Source: Citrobacter sp. R56 (GTDB lineage Bacteria; Pseudomonadota; Gammaproteobacteria; Enterobacterales; Enterobacteriaceae). From it: a stretch of DNA of 64,000 nucleotides. The notes under the pieces were generated by a model. That model did not search any database. It saw only the letters and a list, made by a program, of their open reading frames with translations, and had not been told where the DNA came from. The stretch lies in NCBI RefSeq assembly GCF_016811995.1, contig NZ_CP069159.1, positions 4,216,001-4,280,000 of the forward strand. The letters are read 5' to 3'. Made by a program: the position numbers and the translations under genes. Shown piece after piece: positions 47,923-58,232 of this stretch (positions are counted from its first letter, which is position 1; each line of letters starts with the position of its first letter).

Positions 47923-47960
47923 TCCGGATGGCGGCGCGTAAGCGTCTTATCCGGCCTACA
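47923..47960. repeat. REP element after acs
   Basis: ATTCCGGATGGCGGCGC and GCGTCTTATCCGGCCTAC form a REP ten bases after the acs stop. It may protect the acs part of the message from decay. Confidence 0.8.
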
Positions 47961-48019
47961 AATCTGCCCCTACCCTCCCTTCACCGGGAGGGAATTATAA
48001 AAACCTCCCCCAAAGGATT

Positions 48020-48130
48020 TCGTGTTACAGGAAGGCGGCAAGCGAGCACATCCCCGGCAGCATAGTTCACTATGTGACTGGGGGGGTTGAGTGCGGCCAA
48101 CAAACCTGTGGCGCGAAAGACGAAGGGAAT
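48020..48130. repeat. ERIC element between acs and yjcH
   Basis: The stretch contains ACAGGAAGGCGGCAAGCG, then CATCCCCGGCAGCATAGT, then ACTATGTGACTGGGG with TTGAGTGCGGCCAAC, the diagnostic parts of an enterobacterial ERIC element including its palindromic centre. It lies in the space between acs and yjcH and ends just before the yjcH ribosome site. Confidence 0.8.
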
Positions 48131-48148
48131 ACCTCTGGAGACTCTGTG

Positions 48149-50109
<1,961 letters not shown>

Positions 50110-50120
50110 TCTCTCCTCCT

Positions 50121-50153
50121 CCCCGGCCATTATGGCCGGGGATCACATTTTTA
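50121..50153 (+). terminator. Terminator after actP
   Basis: CCCCGGCCAT and ATGGCCGGGG form a strong stem 12 bases after the actP stop, with a T-rich tail (CATTTTTA). Confidence 0.85.
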
Positions 50154-50262
50154 GAATTGCGTTCTCCCCCTCTCCTGCAATAGCGATACAGTACCCAAAC
50201 TGAATTGAAACGCCGTTTTTATTACATCAACACATTAATTCATTTAGTGAAAAGAGGATGCT

Positions 50263-51552
50263 ATGAAAAAATATGCCCTGGTGGGAACCGGTGGGCGTGC
50301 GGGACTGTATATCTCGGCGATTGGCGGGCAGTGGCAAGAGAACGCCCGGCTGGTCGCCTTTTGCGATACCAACCAAACCCGTATGAACTACGCCAATCAG
50401 TTGCTGGAGAAAGAAGGCGCAGTCCCCGCCTCCACCTGGAAAGCCCAGCAGTTTGAAGAGATGATCCGCGAAACCCGTCCGGATATCATTATTGTCACGA
50501 CAATGGATCGCACCCATGACGATTACATCGTCCGGGCGCTGCACGCTGGCTGCGATGTGATCACAGAAAAGCCGATGACCATCGATGAAAAGCGCGCGCT
50601 GCGCATCCTTGATGCCATTGAGGAAACCGGCAGGCAAGTACGGGTCGCCTTTAACTATCGCTATGCCCCACACCACAGCAAAGTGCGTGAACTGTTGATG
50701 AACGGCACCATTGGCGAGGTTTACTCCGTTCATTTTGAATGGCTGCTGAATACGGAGCACGGGGCCGATTATTTCCGTCGCTGGCACCGTGAAAAACGCA
50801 ACAGCGGCGGTCTGCTGGTGCATAAATCCACCCACCATTTTGACCTGATGAACTTCTGGCTGGAGAGCTACCCGGAGCGCGTTTATGCCGAAGGCGGCCT
50901 GCGTTTTTACGGTAAAGAGAACGCCGAACGCCGTGGCGTGACGCAATTTTACCCGCGCGCCCACGGTTACTCACACGCCAAAGATGATCCGTTTGCGCTA
51001 CAGATGGCAGAAAATCCGCAGCTTAAAGCGCTCTATCTGGATGCCGAACATGAGGACAATTACTTCCGCGATCAAAGCGTGTTCAGTGACGGCATTACCA
51101 TTGAAGACACCATGTCGGTGCTGGTGAAATACCAGAATCAGGTGCAGCTTACCTACTCACTGAATACGTATTTGCCCTGGGAAGGGTTAAACGTGGTCTT
51201 TAACGGCAGTGAAGGACGCCTGGAGATGAAGATTGTTGAGAAATCTTACGTGAACGCAGGGGGTGAACGTGAGAATGAGGGCAGTCTTGAGGCCTGCGAT
51301 ATCACCGTTTATCCGATGTTTGCCGCACCGTGGAAAGCGGAGTTCACGCTGGGAGAAGGCGGACATGGGGGTGGCGATAACGCCATGCTGGCAGACCTGT
51401 TCGGCGAGCCACAGCATGACCCCCTCCAGCGCGCCGCCGACCACCGCGCCGGAGCGATGTCGATTCTCACAGGCATCGCCGGAAATCTCTCTATACAGCA
51501 ACAGCGTCCGGTGAACTTTACCGAGTTTGAACTGGTTTCGCGATTGAAATAA
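50263..51552 (+). CDS. Gfo/Idh/MocA-family oxidoreductase
   Basis: This is an NAD(P)-dependent dehydrogenase-like protein of 429 residues. The Rossmann nucleotide site is GTGGRAGLY (8-16), and the family catalytic motif is TEKPM (101-105) with Lys103. A second conserved block, VHKSTHHFDLMNFW, gives the His/Asp of the active site. The C-terminal beta-sheet domain contains a DITVYPMF stretch. Family substrates are sugars, inositols or amino sugars; none can be chosen here. It stands alone between actP and a convergent gene, with a ribosome site AAAGAGGA upstream. K-12 has no counterpart here as I recall. Confidence 0.85.
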   Translation: MKKYALVGTGGRAGLYISAIGGQWQENARLVAFCDTNQTRMNYANQLLEKEGAVPASTWKAQQFEEMIRETRPDIIIVTTMDRTHDDYIVRALHAGCDVITEKPMTIDEKRALRILDAIEETGRQVRVAFNYRYAPHHSKVRELLMNGTIGEVYSVHFEWLLNTEHGADYFRRWHREKRNSGGLLVHKSTHHFDLMNFWLESYPERVYAEGGLRFYGKENAERRGVTQFYPRAHGYSHAKDDPFALQMAENPQLKALYLDAEHEDNYFRDQSVFSDGITIEDTMSVLVKYQNQVQLTYSLNTYLPWEGLNVVFNGSEGRLEMKIVEKSYVNAGGERENEGSLEACDITVYPMFAAPWKAEFTLGEGGHGGGDNAMLADLFGEPQHDPLQRAADHRAGAMSILTGIAGNLSIQQQRPVNFTEFELVSRLK

Positions 51553-51594
51553 ATCGCGAGCGCCATGCGGTGACAAGCCGCGTGGCGCTTTTCC

Positions 51595-52542
51595 CTACCC
51601 CACGGTAACGCTGCCAACCAGTCTGAGTTTTCCGTCAATCAGCTTAAAAATGTAAGACGACGCGCCATCGCAGTACTCAGAAAGGCCGGGGAGCTGTTTA
51701 TTGGCGCTGGTCCCCAGATAAAGACGCAAACTCCCCTCTTCGAACTCGCCGCCAGCAACGGTATCGCACGTCCCTTCAACGGTATGCTTTTGCCCATTTT
51801 CCTCGTAAAAGAACATCCCATCGTCTTCTGCTGGAAAGTAGTGCCGTTTTTGTTCTTCTTCAGATAACGCATTTATCCTGCGCTCGCCGAGGGTCTGCAC
51901 ATCAGGATTCACCATGATTTCACTGAGCATCTGCAAGCTATCAATGACTTTTGTCGCATTTTTGTCAAAAACGGCCTCGGTGAGTTTTTCCGGTTCCTGC
52001 GAATCAATATGAGGGAAAAAGCCCCACGTATCGCCCTCAACCGGAAACACAAAATATGTTTTCAGCGCGGCAACGTCCTTTTCTCGCAGCGCCTGCTGGA
52101 ACTGTTGCAACTGAACCAACATGCTCTTTTTCTGCTCTGGCGTGGTCGCCCCGCTGACCTCTTTTACATCATCCAACAGGAGTAAAACGGACGTGAAGTG
52201 CCAACCAGACTGCAAATACTGGGTTTCCCCCGTTACGATGACCTCTTTATCCAGACTCGGCGCGATGTCGGCGTAAGTGACTTTCGTCTTATCGATGAAA
52301 ATAAGCTGCACTTCAGGAACCTGTTCGTCTGCGCTGGTGATATTGCATTCAAGAGGCTCGTTAAGCTGCAAAAAATCGTAAGTCAGCGCTTCGTCACCCT
52401 CCTCGATGCTTTCGAAATTCGGCGGGCCAGGGTAAGTGTGCTGCACCAGCTTACCCTGCAGGGTAATGTGTTGATTTTCATCAGGACACCAGGCCAAAAC
52501 GGACTGGCTAAATAATAGGGCAGACAGCCATAAATACTTCAC
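51595..52542 (-). CDS. Secreted DUF4431-like protein of unknown function
   Basis: This is a periplasmic or secreted protein of 315 residues. A GTG start at 52542 is chosen because it begins a good signal peptide (WLSALLFSQSVLA) with AAGGA nine bases upstream; the frame extends 34 codons further without support. The N-terminal part (about 20-115, ITLQGKLVQHTYPGPPNFES) resembles DUF4431, a small beta-rich domain. The remainder has a conserved-looking TCDTVAGG and a C-terminal GKLRLVGSVTVG. I cannot assign a function. It lies 82 bp downstream of the LrgB-type gene on the same strand. Confidence 0.75.
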   Translation of the reverse strand: MKYLWLSALLFSQSVLAWCPDENQHITLQGKLVQHTYPGPPNFESIEEGDEALTYDFLQLNEPLECNITSADEQVPEVQLIFIDKTKVTYADIAPSLDKEVIVTGETQYLQSGWHFTSVLLLLDDVKEVSGATTPEQKKSMLVQLQQFQQALREKDVAALKTYFVFPVEGDTWGFFPHIDSQEPEKLTEAVFDKNATKVIDSLQMLSEIMVNPDVQTLGERRINALSEEEQKRHYFPAEDDGMFFYEENGQKHTVEGTCDTVAGGEFEEGSLRLYLGTSANKQLPGLSEYCDGASSYIFKLIDGKLRLVGSVTVG

Positions 52543-52624
52543 ACTTTGTATCCTTACATCAGCGAGTAGAGTTACCCGCCAGTGTAATGAGTACGCAGAG
52601 TAATGAACATTGCCGACCGCAAAA

Positions 52625-53314
52625 TCAGAACATAACTCTGGCAACCAGCGGCGCCGCCAGCACGGTCACTACCCCTGAAAGCATCATCACCAGGCTCGCC
52701 ACAACCCCTTCCTGCTGACCCAGTTCATAGGATCGCGCGGTGCCCGCGCCGTGGGAAGCGGCGCCAAATCCCGCCCCTTTTGCCATCCCTTCGCGAATAG
52801 AGAGACGCAAAAACAGCGCGTCGCCAACCGCCATGCCAAATACCCCGGTGACCACGACAAACAGCGCGACTAAATCCGGTTGCCCACCCAACGGCTCTGC
52901 CGCCGCCAGCGCAAAGGGCGTGGTGATAGAGCGCACCGCCAGACTGCGCTGGATCTCATCTGGCAATGTAAATAAGCGTGCCAGCCAGACGGAACTGGTG
53001 ATAGCCACCACCGTCGCCGTCACCACGCCTGCGGTCAGCGACATCCAGTGGCGTTTGATGATCGCGATGTTATCGTAAACCGGTACGGCAAACGCAATGG
53101 TCGCCGGGCCGAGCAGCCACAACAGCCAGTGCGATTCGCCAATGTAGTTTTGCCAGGAGATATGTCCAAACACCAGCATCAACACCAGCAGCGCGGGAGT
53201 GAGTACCAGCGGCATTAACGGCAGTTTACGAAAACGACGATACAGACGTTTGTTGGCGAAATAGATAACCAGCGTGACAGCCAGGCACAGTATGCTTAAC
53301 TGGAAATTACTCAC
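52625..53314 (-). CDS. LrgB/CidB-family membrane protein
   Basis: This is an inner-membrane protein of 229 residues with about six hydrophobic segments. The conserved LrgB block is RSITTPFALAAAEPLGG (about 128-144) and a second block is GFGAASHGAGTARSYELG (about 176-193). In other bacteria LrgAB/CidAB pairs act in holin-like murein hydrolase control or pyruvate and glycolate transport. The eight-base overlap with the upstream LrgA-type gene marks a two-gene operon. It resembles YohK of E. coli but at another map place. Confidence 0.9.
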   Translation of the reverse strand: MSNFQLSILCLAVTLVIYFANKRLYRRFRKLPLMPLVLTPALLVLMLVFGHISWQNYIGESHWLLWLLGPATIAFAVPVYDNIAIIKRHWMSLTAGVVTATVVAITSSVWLARLFTLPDEIQRSLAVRSITTPFALAAAEPLGGQPDLVALFVVVTGVFGMAVGDALFLRLSIREGMAKGAGFGAASHGAGTARSYELGQQEGVVASLVMMLSGVVTVLAAPLVARVMF

Positions 53315-53717
53315 GGTTTAACCTGCTTAACTCGTAGCGATACACTTTGTCCACCACCCATGCGGTGGTGCCCAGCACCATCAGGGTGCTGATGGCGATC
53401 ACCGCAAAGATTCGCCATCCGTCCACCAGCAGCAGTTGCGTGTAGTTGACGACAGCGACCACCGCCGGAATAAAGAACAGCAGCATTTCGGCCAGCAACC
53501 AGTGTGCGCCCGCCCGAACCCATTTGAGCGGAACTACCCGACAGACAATCAACGCCAACATCAACACCATCCCGACCAGATTGGCGGGTAACGGCAGATG
53601 CAGCCAGGCGACGAGATATTGGGCAAAAACAAATAAACCTGCATACAGCAGTACCTGAACCGGTACCTGGAGTCGTTGCACAACGGCAGGCGTAACGCGG
53701 CTTATCGCCACAGCCAT
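53307..53717 (-). CDS. LrgA/CidA-family holin-like membrane protein
   Basis: This is a small inner-membrane protein of 136 residues with four hydrophobic segments and the family block LPLPANLVGMVLMLALI (about 41-57), followed by WLLAEMLLFFIPAVVAVV. It is the first gene of the lrgA-lrgB-type pair, divergent from a LysR regulator over 103 bp. A 12-bp palindrome lies just upstream of its start. Function is inferred from family only: partner of the LrgB protein. Confidence 0.9.
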   Translation of the reverse strand: MAVAISRVTPAVVQRLQVPVQVLLYAGLFVFAQYLVAWLHLPLPANLVGMVLMLALIVCRVVPLKWVRAGAHWLLAEMLLFFIPAVVAVVNYTQLLLVDGWRIFAVIAISTLMVLGTTAWVVDKVYRYELSRLNRE

Positions 53718-53718
53718 G

Positions 53719-53730
53719 AGGACATGTCCT
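53719..53730. promoter_or_regulatory. Palindrome at the lrgA-type start
   Basis: AGGACATGTCCT is a perfect 12-bp palindrome one base upstream of the ATG of the LrgA-type gene. It may be an operator or simply provide the AGGA ribosome site. It is not a typical LysR T-N11-A box. Confidence 0.35.
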
Positions 53731-53820
53731 GAAAAATAATACGAAGCGCCAGTATAGAGAGCCTCCGCCCTGGACTGAAATGAATTAAACTCATTGCAGG
53801 CATAGTCTTAAGGAATAATC

Positions 53821-54723
53821 ATGGATATCAGAACGCTGCGTTATTTTGTCGAGGTGGTGCGCCAGCAAAGTTTCACCCGCGCAGCGGAGAAGTTATTTGT
53901 CACCCAGCCTACCATCAGCAAAATGCTGAAGAACCTTGAAGATGAACTCAACTGTACGCTGCTGATCCGCGACGGGCGGCGGCTTTTGCTGACCGATACG
54001 GGGCGCGTGGTCTTTGAGCGCGGACTGGCGATTCTCGCAGAGTTCCGCCAACTGGAAGCCGAGTTGGGGGATATTAACCATCTCAACAAAGGCGTGTTGC
54101 GCCTCGGCATTCCCCCAATGGTGGGCATGTTAATGGCGGGACCAATTAGCCTGTTTCGCCAGCGCTACCCCGGCGTGGAACTGAAGATTTCAGAGTTTGG
54201 CGGCCTGACGGTGCAGCAGGCGGTGAGCAATGGCGAGCTGGATGTCGCCATGACCGCGCTGCCTGTCGAAGAGGAAAGCGGACTGGCAACGTTGCCGCTC
54301 TTTAGCCATCCCCTGTGCGTGCTGGTGCCGCGCTCCGGCCAGTGGATGAAATGCGAGTCGATTTCCCCGGAGGCGTTGGCGGAACACCCATTGCTTATCT
54401 ACAACGAAGATTTTGCGTTGAGCCGCCAACTGATGCAGCTTTTTCACCAGCATGGCGTGAAGCCGCGCATTGCCGTGCGCAGCGGGCAGTGGGATTTTCT
54501 GGCGGCCATGGTGCAGGCGGGCGTTGGCATTGCCATTTTGCCGGAACCGATTTGTCAGCGTCTGGATAAGAACACACTGCGCTGGCTCCCGCTGGAGAGC
54601 GACTTGCGCTGGCAACTGGGGATGATCTGGCGCGAAGGCGTTTACCTGTCGCATAGCGCCCAGGCATGGTTGAAATGTTGCGAAGGGTTTTGGTTAACGC
54701 AGGAACGGCGCATTGCCCGGTAA
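53821..54723 (+). CDS. LysR-family regulator divergent from the LrgAB pair
   Basis: This is a DNA-binding activator or repressor of 300 residues. The winged helix (about 1-60) opens MDIRTLRYFVEVVRQQSFTR and contains AAEKLFVTQPTISKMLKNLE as the recognition part. The periplasmic-binding-like ligand domain (about 90-295) follows, with LRLGIPPMVG and VGIAILPEPIC. The divergent layout makes the lrgA-lrgB-type operon its likely target. Its last codons are supplied by a REP element. Confidence 0.92.
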   Translation: MDIRTLRYFVEVVRQQSFTRAAEKLFVTQPTISKMLKNLEDELNCTLLIRDGRRLLLTDTGRVVFERGLAILAEFRQLEAELGDINHLNKGVLRLGIPPMVGMLMAGPISLFRQRYPGVELKISEFGGLTVQQAVSNGELDVAMTALPVEEESGLATLPLFSHPLCVLVPRSGQWMKCESISPEALAEHPLLIYNEDFALSRQLMQLFHQHGVKPRIAVRSGQWDFLAAMVQAGVGIAILPEPICQRLDKNTLRWLPLESDLRWQLGMIWREGVYLSHSAQAWLKCCEGFWLTQERRIAR

Positions 54724-54742
54724 GCGAAACGCCACCGGGCAA
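54712..54742. repeat. REP unit overlapping the LysR gene end
   Basis: TTGCCCGGTAAGCG and CGCCACCGGGCAA form a compact REP. The LysR stop codon (54721-54723) lies inside it, and it separates the convergent LysR and yjcE genes. Confidence 0.8.
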
Positions 54743-54750
54743 CACGAGGC

Positions 54751-56397
54751 TTACTGATTTTCGATCAGCAGCGCTTCCAGCAAATCGAGATCGTGCAGCA
54801 GTTTCTGCAACGTTTCATTGCTGATCTCGCGCGTGGCGCGCAGGTGATACAACTCAGCGCGTTCGGAGCGTAATGCCGCCAGACGGAATCGCCGCTCAAG
54901 GTTTTCCTCCTGCATTGAACTTTCGACATCATTACGCCCATCGGCACGACGGCGTAAATTACCAATCACGCGGGAACTGACCTCCGTCAGCAACTGGTTA
55001 TCGATGTTCTCTTCGCTATCCGCCGCCAGACGTTCTTCCATTTTCTGGATGGCGACAATCGCCACCTCAGCCGTCGCCGCCCGCGCGATCCGCATCTCTT
55101 TCTGCTGCTGAGAGTGGTCGGCCACTTCCAGATGTTGCAGCAGAATCGGCAGCATCACCACACCGACAAACAGCGAAAATAAAATCACCCCAGCGGCCAA
55201 AAAGACGAGTTCGTAGCGCGCGGGAAAGACACTGCCATCAGGTAGCAGCAGCGGGATAGAAAGGACACCCGCCAGGGTGATCGCCCCACGAACACCGGCA
55301 AAAGAGGCAATCAGAATCTCACGCGTCGTCCAGGAGCCAAATTCCATTGGTTTTTTCTTCAGGAAACGCTGGCTGAAATTTTTCATCGTCCACAACCAGC
55401 CAAATCGAACCAACATCAGCGCCACGTAAATCAGCACAATATCGGTAAACAGCATCCACATTTCAACGTTCGGATCGGCTTCTGCCGCCACCAGCGACGA
55501 TTCCAGGATGCCCGGCAATTGCAGCCCCAACAGCAGGAAGACCATGCCGTTAAACACAAACTCCAGCATCGCCCAGGTACTGTTAGCACGCAGACGCATC
55601 GCCAGCGGCGCACGGCGCATAACACCAGAGCGGGTGATAGTCATCCCGGCCGCCACCGCAGCCAGGATGCCGGACACGCCAATATGTTCCGCAATCAGGT
55701 AGGAGGCAAACGGCAGCAGGAACAGCAGAACGATTTGGGTTGCCGGTTCATCGCCACCCCAGCGGCTCAGGAAGCGCAGAGAGCGACCATAGAGCCAGCT
55801 GACCACAAACCCCGCCAGAACCCCACCAGCCGCCACCTTAAAGAACTCTACCGTTGCGCCGCCGATGGTGAACACCATCGTGCCCATCGCCACGGCCACC
55901 GCAAACTTCAACGACACCAGGCCGGAGGCGTCATTCATCAACGCTTCACCCTGCAGGATGCCCATAATTTTTTTCGGGATCCGCCCTTCACCGACAATCC
56001 CGGAGAGCGCCACCGCATCGGTCGGCGACAGTACCGCAGCCAGCGCAAAAGCCGGTATCAGCGGAATGCCCGGCACCAGCCAGTAAATCATAAAACCAAT
56101 CCCAACCACCGTGACGATCACTAACGCCAGCGCCAGCCCCAAAATCTCTCGCCCGTGCTCAAGGAATTCGCGGGTAGGCGTCTTCCAGCCATCCGCAAAC
56201 AGCAGTGGCGGGATAAAGAGAACCAGAAACAGTTCAGGGTCAAATTCCACATGCAAACCAAACGTTGGCCACGCCAGCAACGCGCCAACGGCGATCTGCA
56301 TGAGGGGGAGAGGGAGTTGAAAGGGTAATACGCGAGTCACTACCCCGGACAGCGAGACCACGAGGGTCATAATGAGTATCGTGAAGAAAATTTCCAT
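54751..56397 (-). CDS. yjcE: Putative Na+/H+ antiporter YjcE (CPA1 family)
   Basis: YjcE is a cation:proton antiporter in the inner membrane, 548 residues. About twelve hydrophobic segments are followed by a long charged cytoplasmic tail (about 430-548). CPA1 motifs are FIPPLLFADGW, AVLSPTDAVALSGI and GEALMNDASGLVSLK (the ND ion-binding pair). The ATG at 56397 begins MEIFFTILIM as in E. coli; the frame runs 43 codons further without support. Ion preference is unproven. Confidence 0.95.
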   Translation of the reverse strand: MEIFFTILIMTLVVSLSGVVTRVLPFQLPLPLMQIAVGALLAWPTFGLHVEFDPELFLVLFIPPLLFADGWKTPTREFLEHGREILGLALALVIVTVVGIGFMIYWLVPGIPLIPAFALAAVLSPTDAVALSGIVGEGRIPKKIMGILQGEALMNDASGLVSLKFAVAVAMGTMVFTIGGATVEFFKVAAGGVLAGFVVSWLYGRSLRFLSRWGGDEPATQIVLLFLLPFASYLIAEHIGVSGILAAVAAGMTITRSGVMRRAPLAMRLRANSTWAMLEFVFNGMVFLLLGLQLPGILESSLVAAEADPNVEMWMLFTDIVLIYVALMLVRFGWLWTMKNFSQRFLKKKPMEFGSWTTREILIASFAGVRGAITLAGVLSIPLLLPDGSVFPARYELVFLAAGVILFSLFVGVVMLPILLQHLEVADHSQQQKEMRIARAATAEVAIVAIQKMEERLAADSEENIDNQLLTEVSSRVIGNLRRRADGRNDVESSMQEENLERRFRLAALRSERAELYHLRATREISNETLQKLLHDLDLLEALLIENQ

Positions 56398-56505
56398 GCG
56401 ATCCCTGTTTGCGATGTTTCTTATGATAAGTACTGAGAGGCGTCGTGCCTCAATTCTATCTTCCTCAGAGTAACGCAAAAGACAACGGGATGTGCTCCGA
56501 AAATA

Positions 56506-56534
56506 AAAACGGGCGGCAAAAGCCACCCGTTTTT
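56506..56534 (-). terminator. Terminator after ghxP
   Basis: Read on the minus strand, AAAACGGGTGGC, TTTT loop, GCCGCCCGTTTTT forms a stem with one mismatch and a T-tract. It lies 17 bp beyond the ghxP stop and looks bidirectional. Confidence 0.85.
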
Positions 56535-56550
56535 AGAGGGTTCGACAGGA

Positions 56551-57900
56551 TTAGATAGCCCAGCCGCCCGCGTAGAATGCGACCAGCGCCACCGCGATCA
56601 CCACTGTACCGATGTTCAGCTTACGCCATTCGCCAGAGACCAGACGACCAATCACCAGCGTCGCAAAACCGATCATAATGCCGGTCACGATGTTACAGGT
56701 CAGGACGATAAACACCGCAGTGACCAAACCGGCCATCGCATCGACAAAATCAGTAAAGTCGATTTTGCCCACGTTGCTCAGCATCAGCAGGCCGACATAC
56801 ATCAGCGCTGGCGCTGTTGCATAGACCGGCACCAGGTAGGAGAGCGGGGAAAGGAACAGGATAAACAGGAACAACACGCCAACGGTAATGGCCGTCAGAC
56901 CGGTTTTTCCGCCTGCCGCCGTACCGGCTGCTGATTCAATGTATACCGCAGCCGGAGCCGCACCGACCAGCCCGGAGAATACGCTGCTCAGGGAGTCCGT
57001 GGTCAGCGCTTTACCGCCGTCGATAATCTGCCCGTCTTTATCCAGTAGGTTCGCCTGACCGGCGACCGCACGGATTGTGCCTGTGGCATCAAACACCGCC
57101 GTCATCACCAACGCCAGTACGCTCGGCAGCACAACAGGGTTCAGCGCGCCCATAATGTCCAGGCTGCCAATCAGCGAGTTACCGTTCTCATCGCTCAGAG
57201 ACGGCATGGCAAAAATACCGGAGAAATGCACGTTCGGGTCGAAGATCAGGCCAACAACGGAAATACCGATGATGGTGAGCAGAATGCCGCCAGGCACTTT
57301 CAGTTTTTCCAGACCGACAATCACCGCCAGACCAATCAGCGACATGATCACCGGGAAGGAGTCAAAATGACCCAGCGCAACCGGCAGGCCGTCCAGCGGG
57401 TTCTTAATGACCAGACCCACGCCGTTCGCGGCAATCAACAGCAGGAACAGACCGATACCAATACCCGTACCATGCGCCACACCCTGCGGCAGGTTTCGCA
57501 GGATCCAACTACGGATACCCGTTGCGGAGATAACCGTAAACAGCACGCCCATCAGGAACACCGCGCCAAGCGCGACCGGTACGCTGATGTGCTGGCCCAG
57601 CACCAGACTAAACGCGGTGAAGGCGGTCAGAGAAATCGCACAACCAATGGCCAGCGGCAGGTTCGCCCACAGACCCATCACAATCGACCCCACACCCGCC
57701 ACCAGACAGGTCGCCACAAATACGGCGGCTGGTGGGAATCCTGCTTTACCCAGCATCCCCGGAACGACGATCACAGAGTAGACCATCGCCAGAAACGTCG
57801 TTAATCCGGCAACCACTTCCTGACGGACGGTACTTCCACGGTGTGAAATTTTAAACCAGGCGTCAAGTGAACCGCCGGTACGCGCTGAAGGCGTAGACAT
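56551..57900 (-). CDS. ghxP: Guanine/hypoxanthine permease GhxP
   Basis: GhxP is an inner-membrane H+ symporter for guanine and hypoxanthine, in the AzgA-like branch of the nucleobase permeases. It has 449 residues with about fourteen hydrophobic segments. Family blocks are [35 protein letters not shown] and [20 protein letters not shown], plus [14 protein letters not shown]. The ATG at 57900 starts [10 protein letters not shown] as in E. coli; an ATG three codons earlier is possible. Three PurR-like boxes lie upstream. Confidence 0.96.
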   Translation of the reverse strand: MSTPSARTGGSLDAWFKISHRGSTVRQEVVAGLTTFLAMVYSVIVVPGMLGKAGFPPAAVFVATCLVAGVGSIVMGLWANLPLAIGCAISLTAFTAFSLVLGQHISVPVALGAVFLMGVLFTVISATGIRSWILRNLPQGVAHGTGIGIGLFLLLIAANGVGLVIKNPLDGLPVALGHFDSFPVIMSLIGLAVIVGLEKLKVPGGILLTIIGISVVGLIFDPNVHFSGIFAMPSLSDENGNSLIGSLDIMGALNPVVLPSVLALVMTAVFDATGTIRAVAGQANLLDKDGQIIDGGKALTTDSLSSVFSGLVGAAPAAVYIESAAGTAAGGKTGLTAITVGVLFLFILFLSPLSYLVPVYATAPALMYVGLLMLSNVGKIDFTDFVDAMAGLVTAVFIVLTCNIVTGIMIGFATLVIGRLVSGEWRKLNIGTVVIAVALVAFYAGGWAI

Positions 57901-58013
57901 AGAAAACATCCCCTGAGAGTTTATTTTTCGTCGATATGCGTGGTGGACAATCCACTGCCAGCGAAACGTCATCTCCATGTGCTACGTTTGCAACAATAGG
58001 GGTGTCGCAAAAA

Positions 58014-58029
58014 AAGCAAACGTTTAGCT
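58014..58029. promoter_or_regulatory. PurR-like box 1 upstream of ghxP
   Basis: AAGCAAACGTTTAGCT matches the PurR core GCAAnCGnTT. It lies about 120 bp from the ghxP ATG. Confidence 0.6.
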
Positions 58030-58057
58030 CCGCGCATAAAAAACAGGTAGTAAAAAA

Positions 58058-58073
58058 AAGCAAACGATTATCC
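58058..58073. promoter_or_regulatory. PurR-like box 2 upstream of ghxP
   Basis: AAGCAAACGATTATCC shares the GCAAACG core with box 1 and lies 44 bp from it, about four helical turns, in the same orientation. Confidence 0.55.
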
Positions 58074-58156
58074 AGCGATTCTACGGGGGTTTTCAACCTA
58101 ACTTTGTCCCTTTTTACGCATTTCTTTTTAGAATGGCGAAGAAACAGACAATCGAT

Positions 58157-58172
58157 GCGCAAACGTTATCGT
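58157..58172. promoter_or_regulatory. PurR-like box 3 upstream of ghxP
   Basis: GCGCAAACGTTATCGT is close to the PurR consensus ACGCAAACGTTTNCNT. It lies 99 bp from box 2, about 60 bp before the stop of the GST gene. Confidence 0.55.
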
Positions 58173-58232
58173 CAATGCGCAATCTGATAACAATTTTCTC
58201 CTGCGCTGTTCATAAATCAACCAGAAAACATC

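Larger units (their letters stand above)
57901..58232. other. ghxP upstream region, 332 bp
   Basis: No gene is visible. It holds three PurR-like boxes and the promoter of ghxP, and ends at the stop of the GST gene, which is transcribed toward it. Confidence 0.7.

Noticed and set aside
48074-48148. 25-codon extension of yjcH
   Set aside because: It is ERIC sequence. The ATG at 48149 gives the conserved N-terminus.
54765-56526. Long open frames opposite and beyond yjcE
   Set aside because: They are shadow frames of yjcE; the upstream extension beyond 56397 has no good start.
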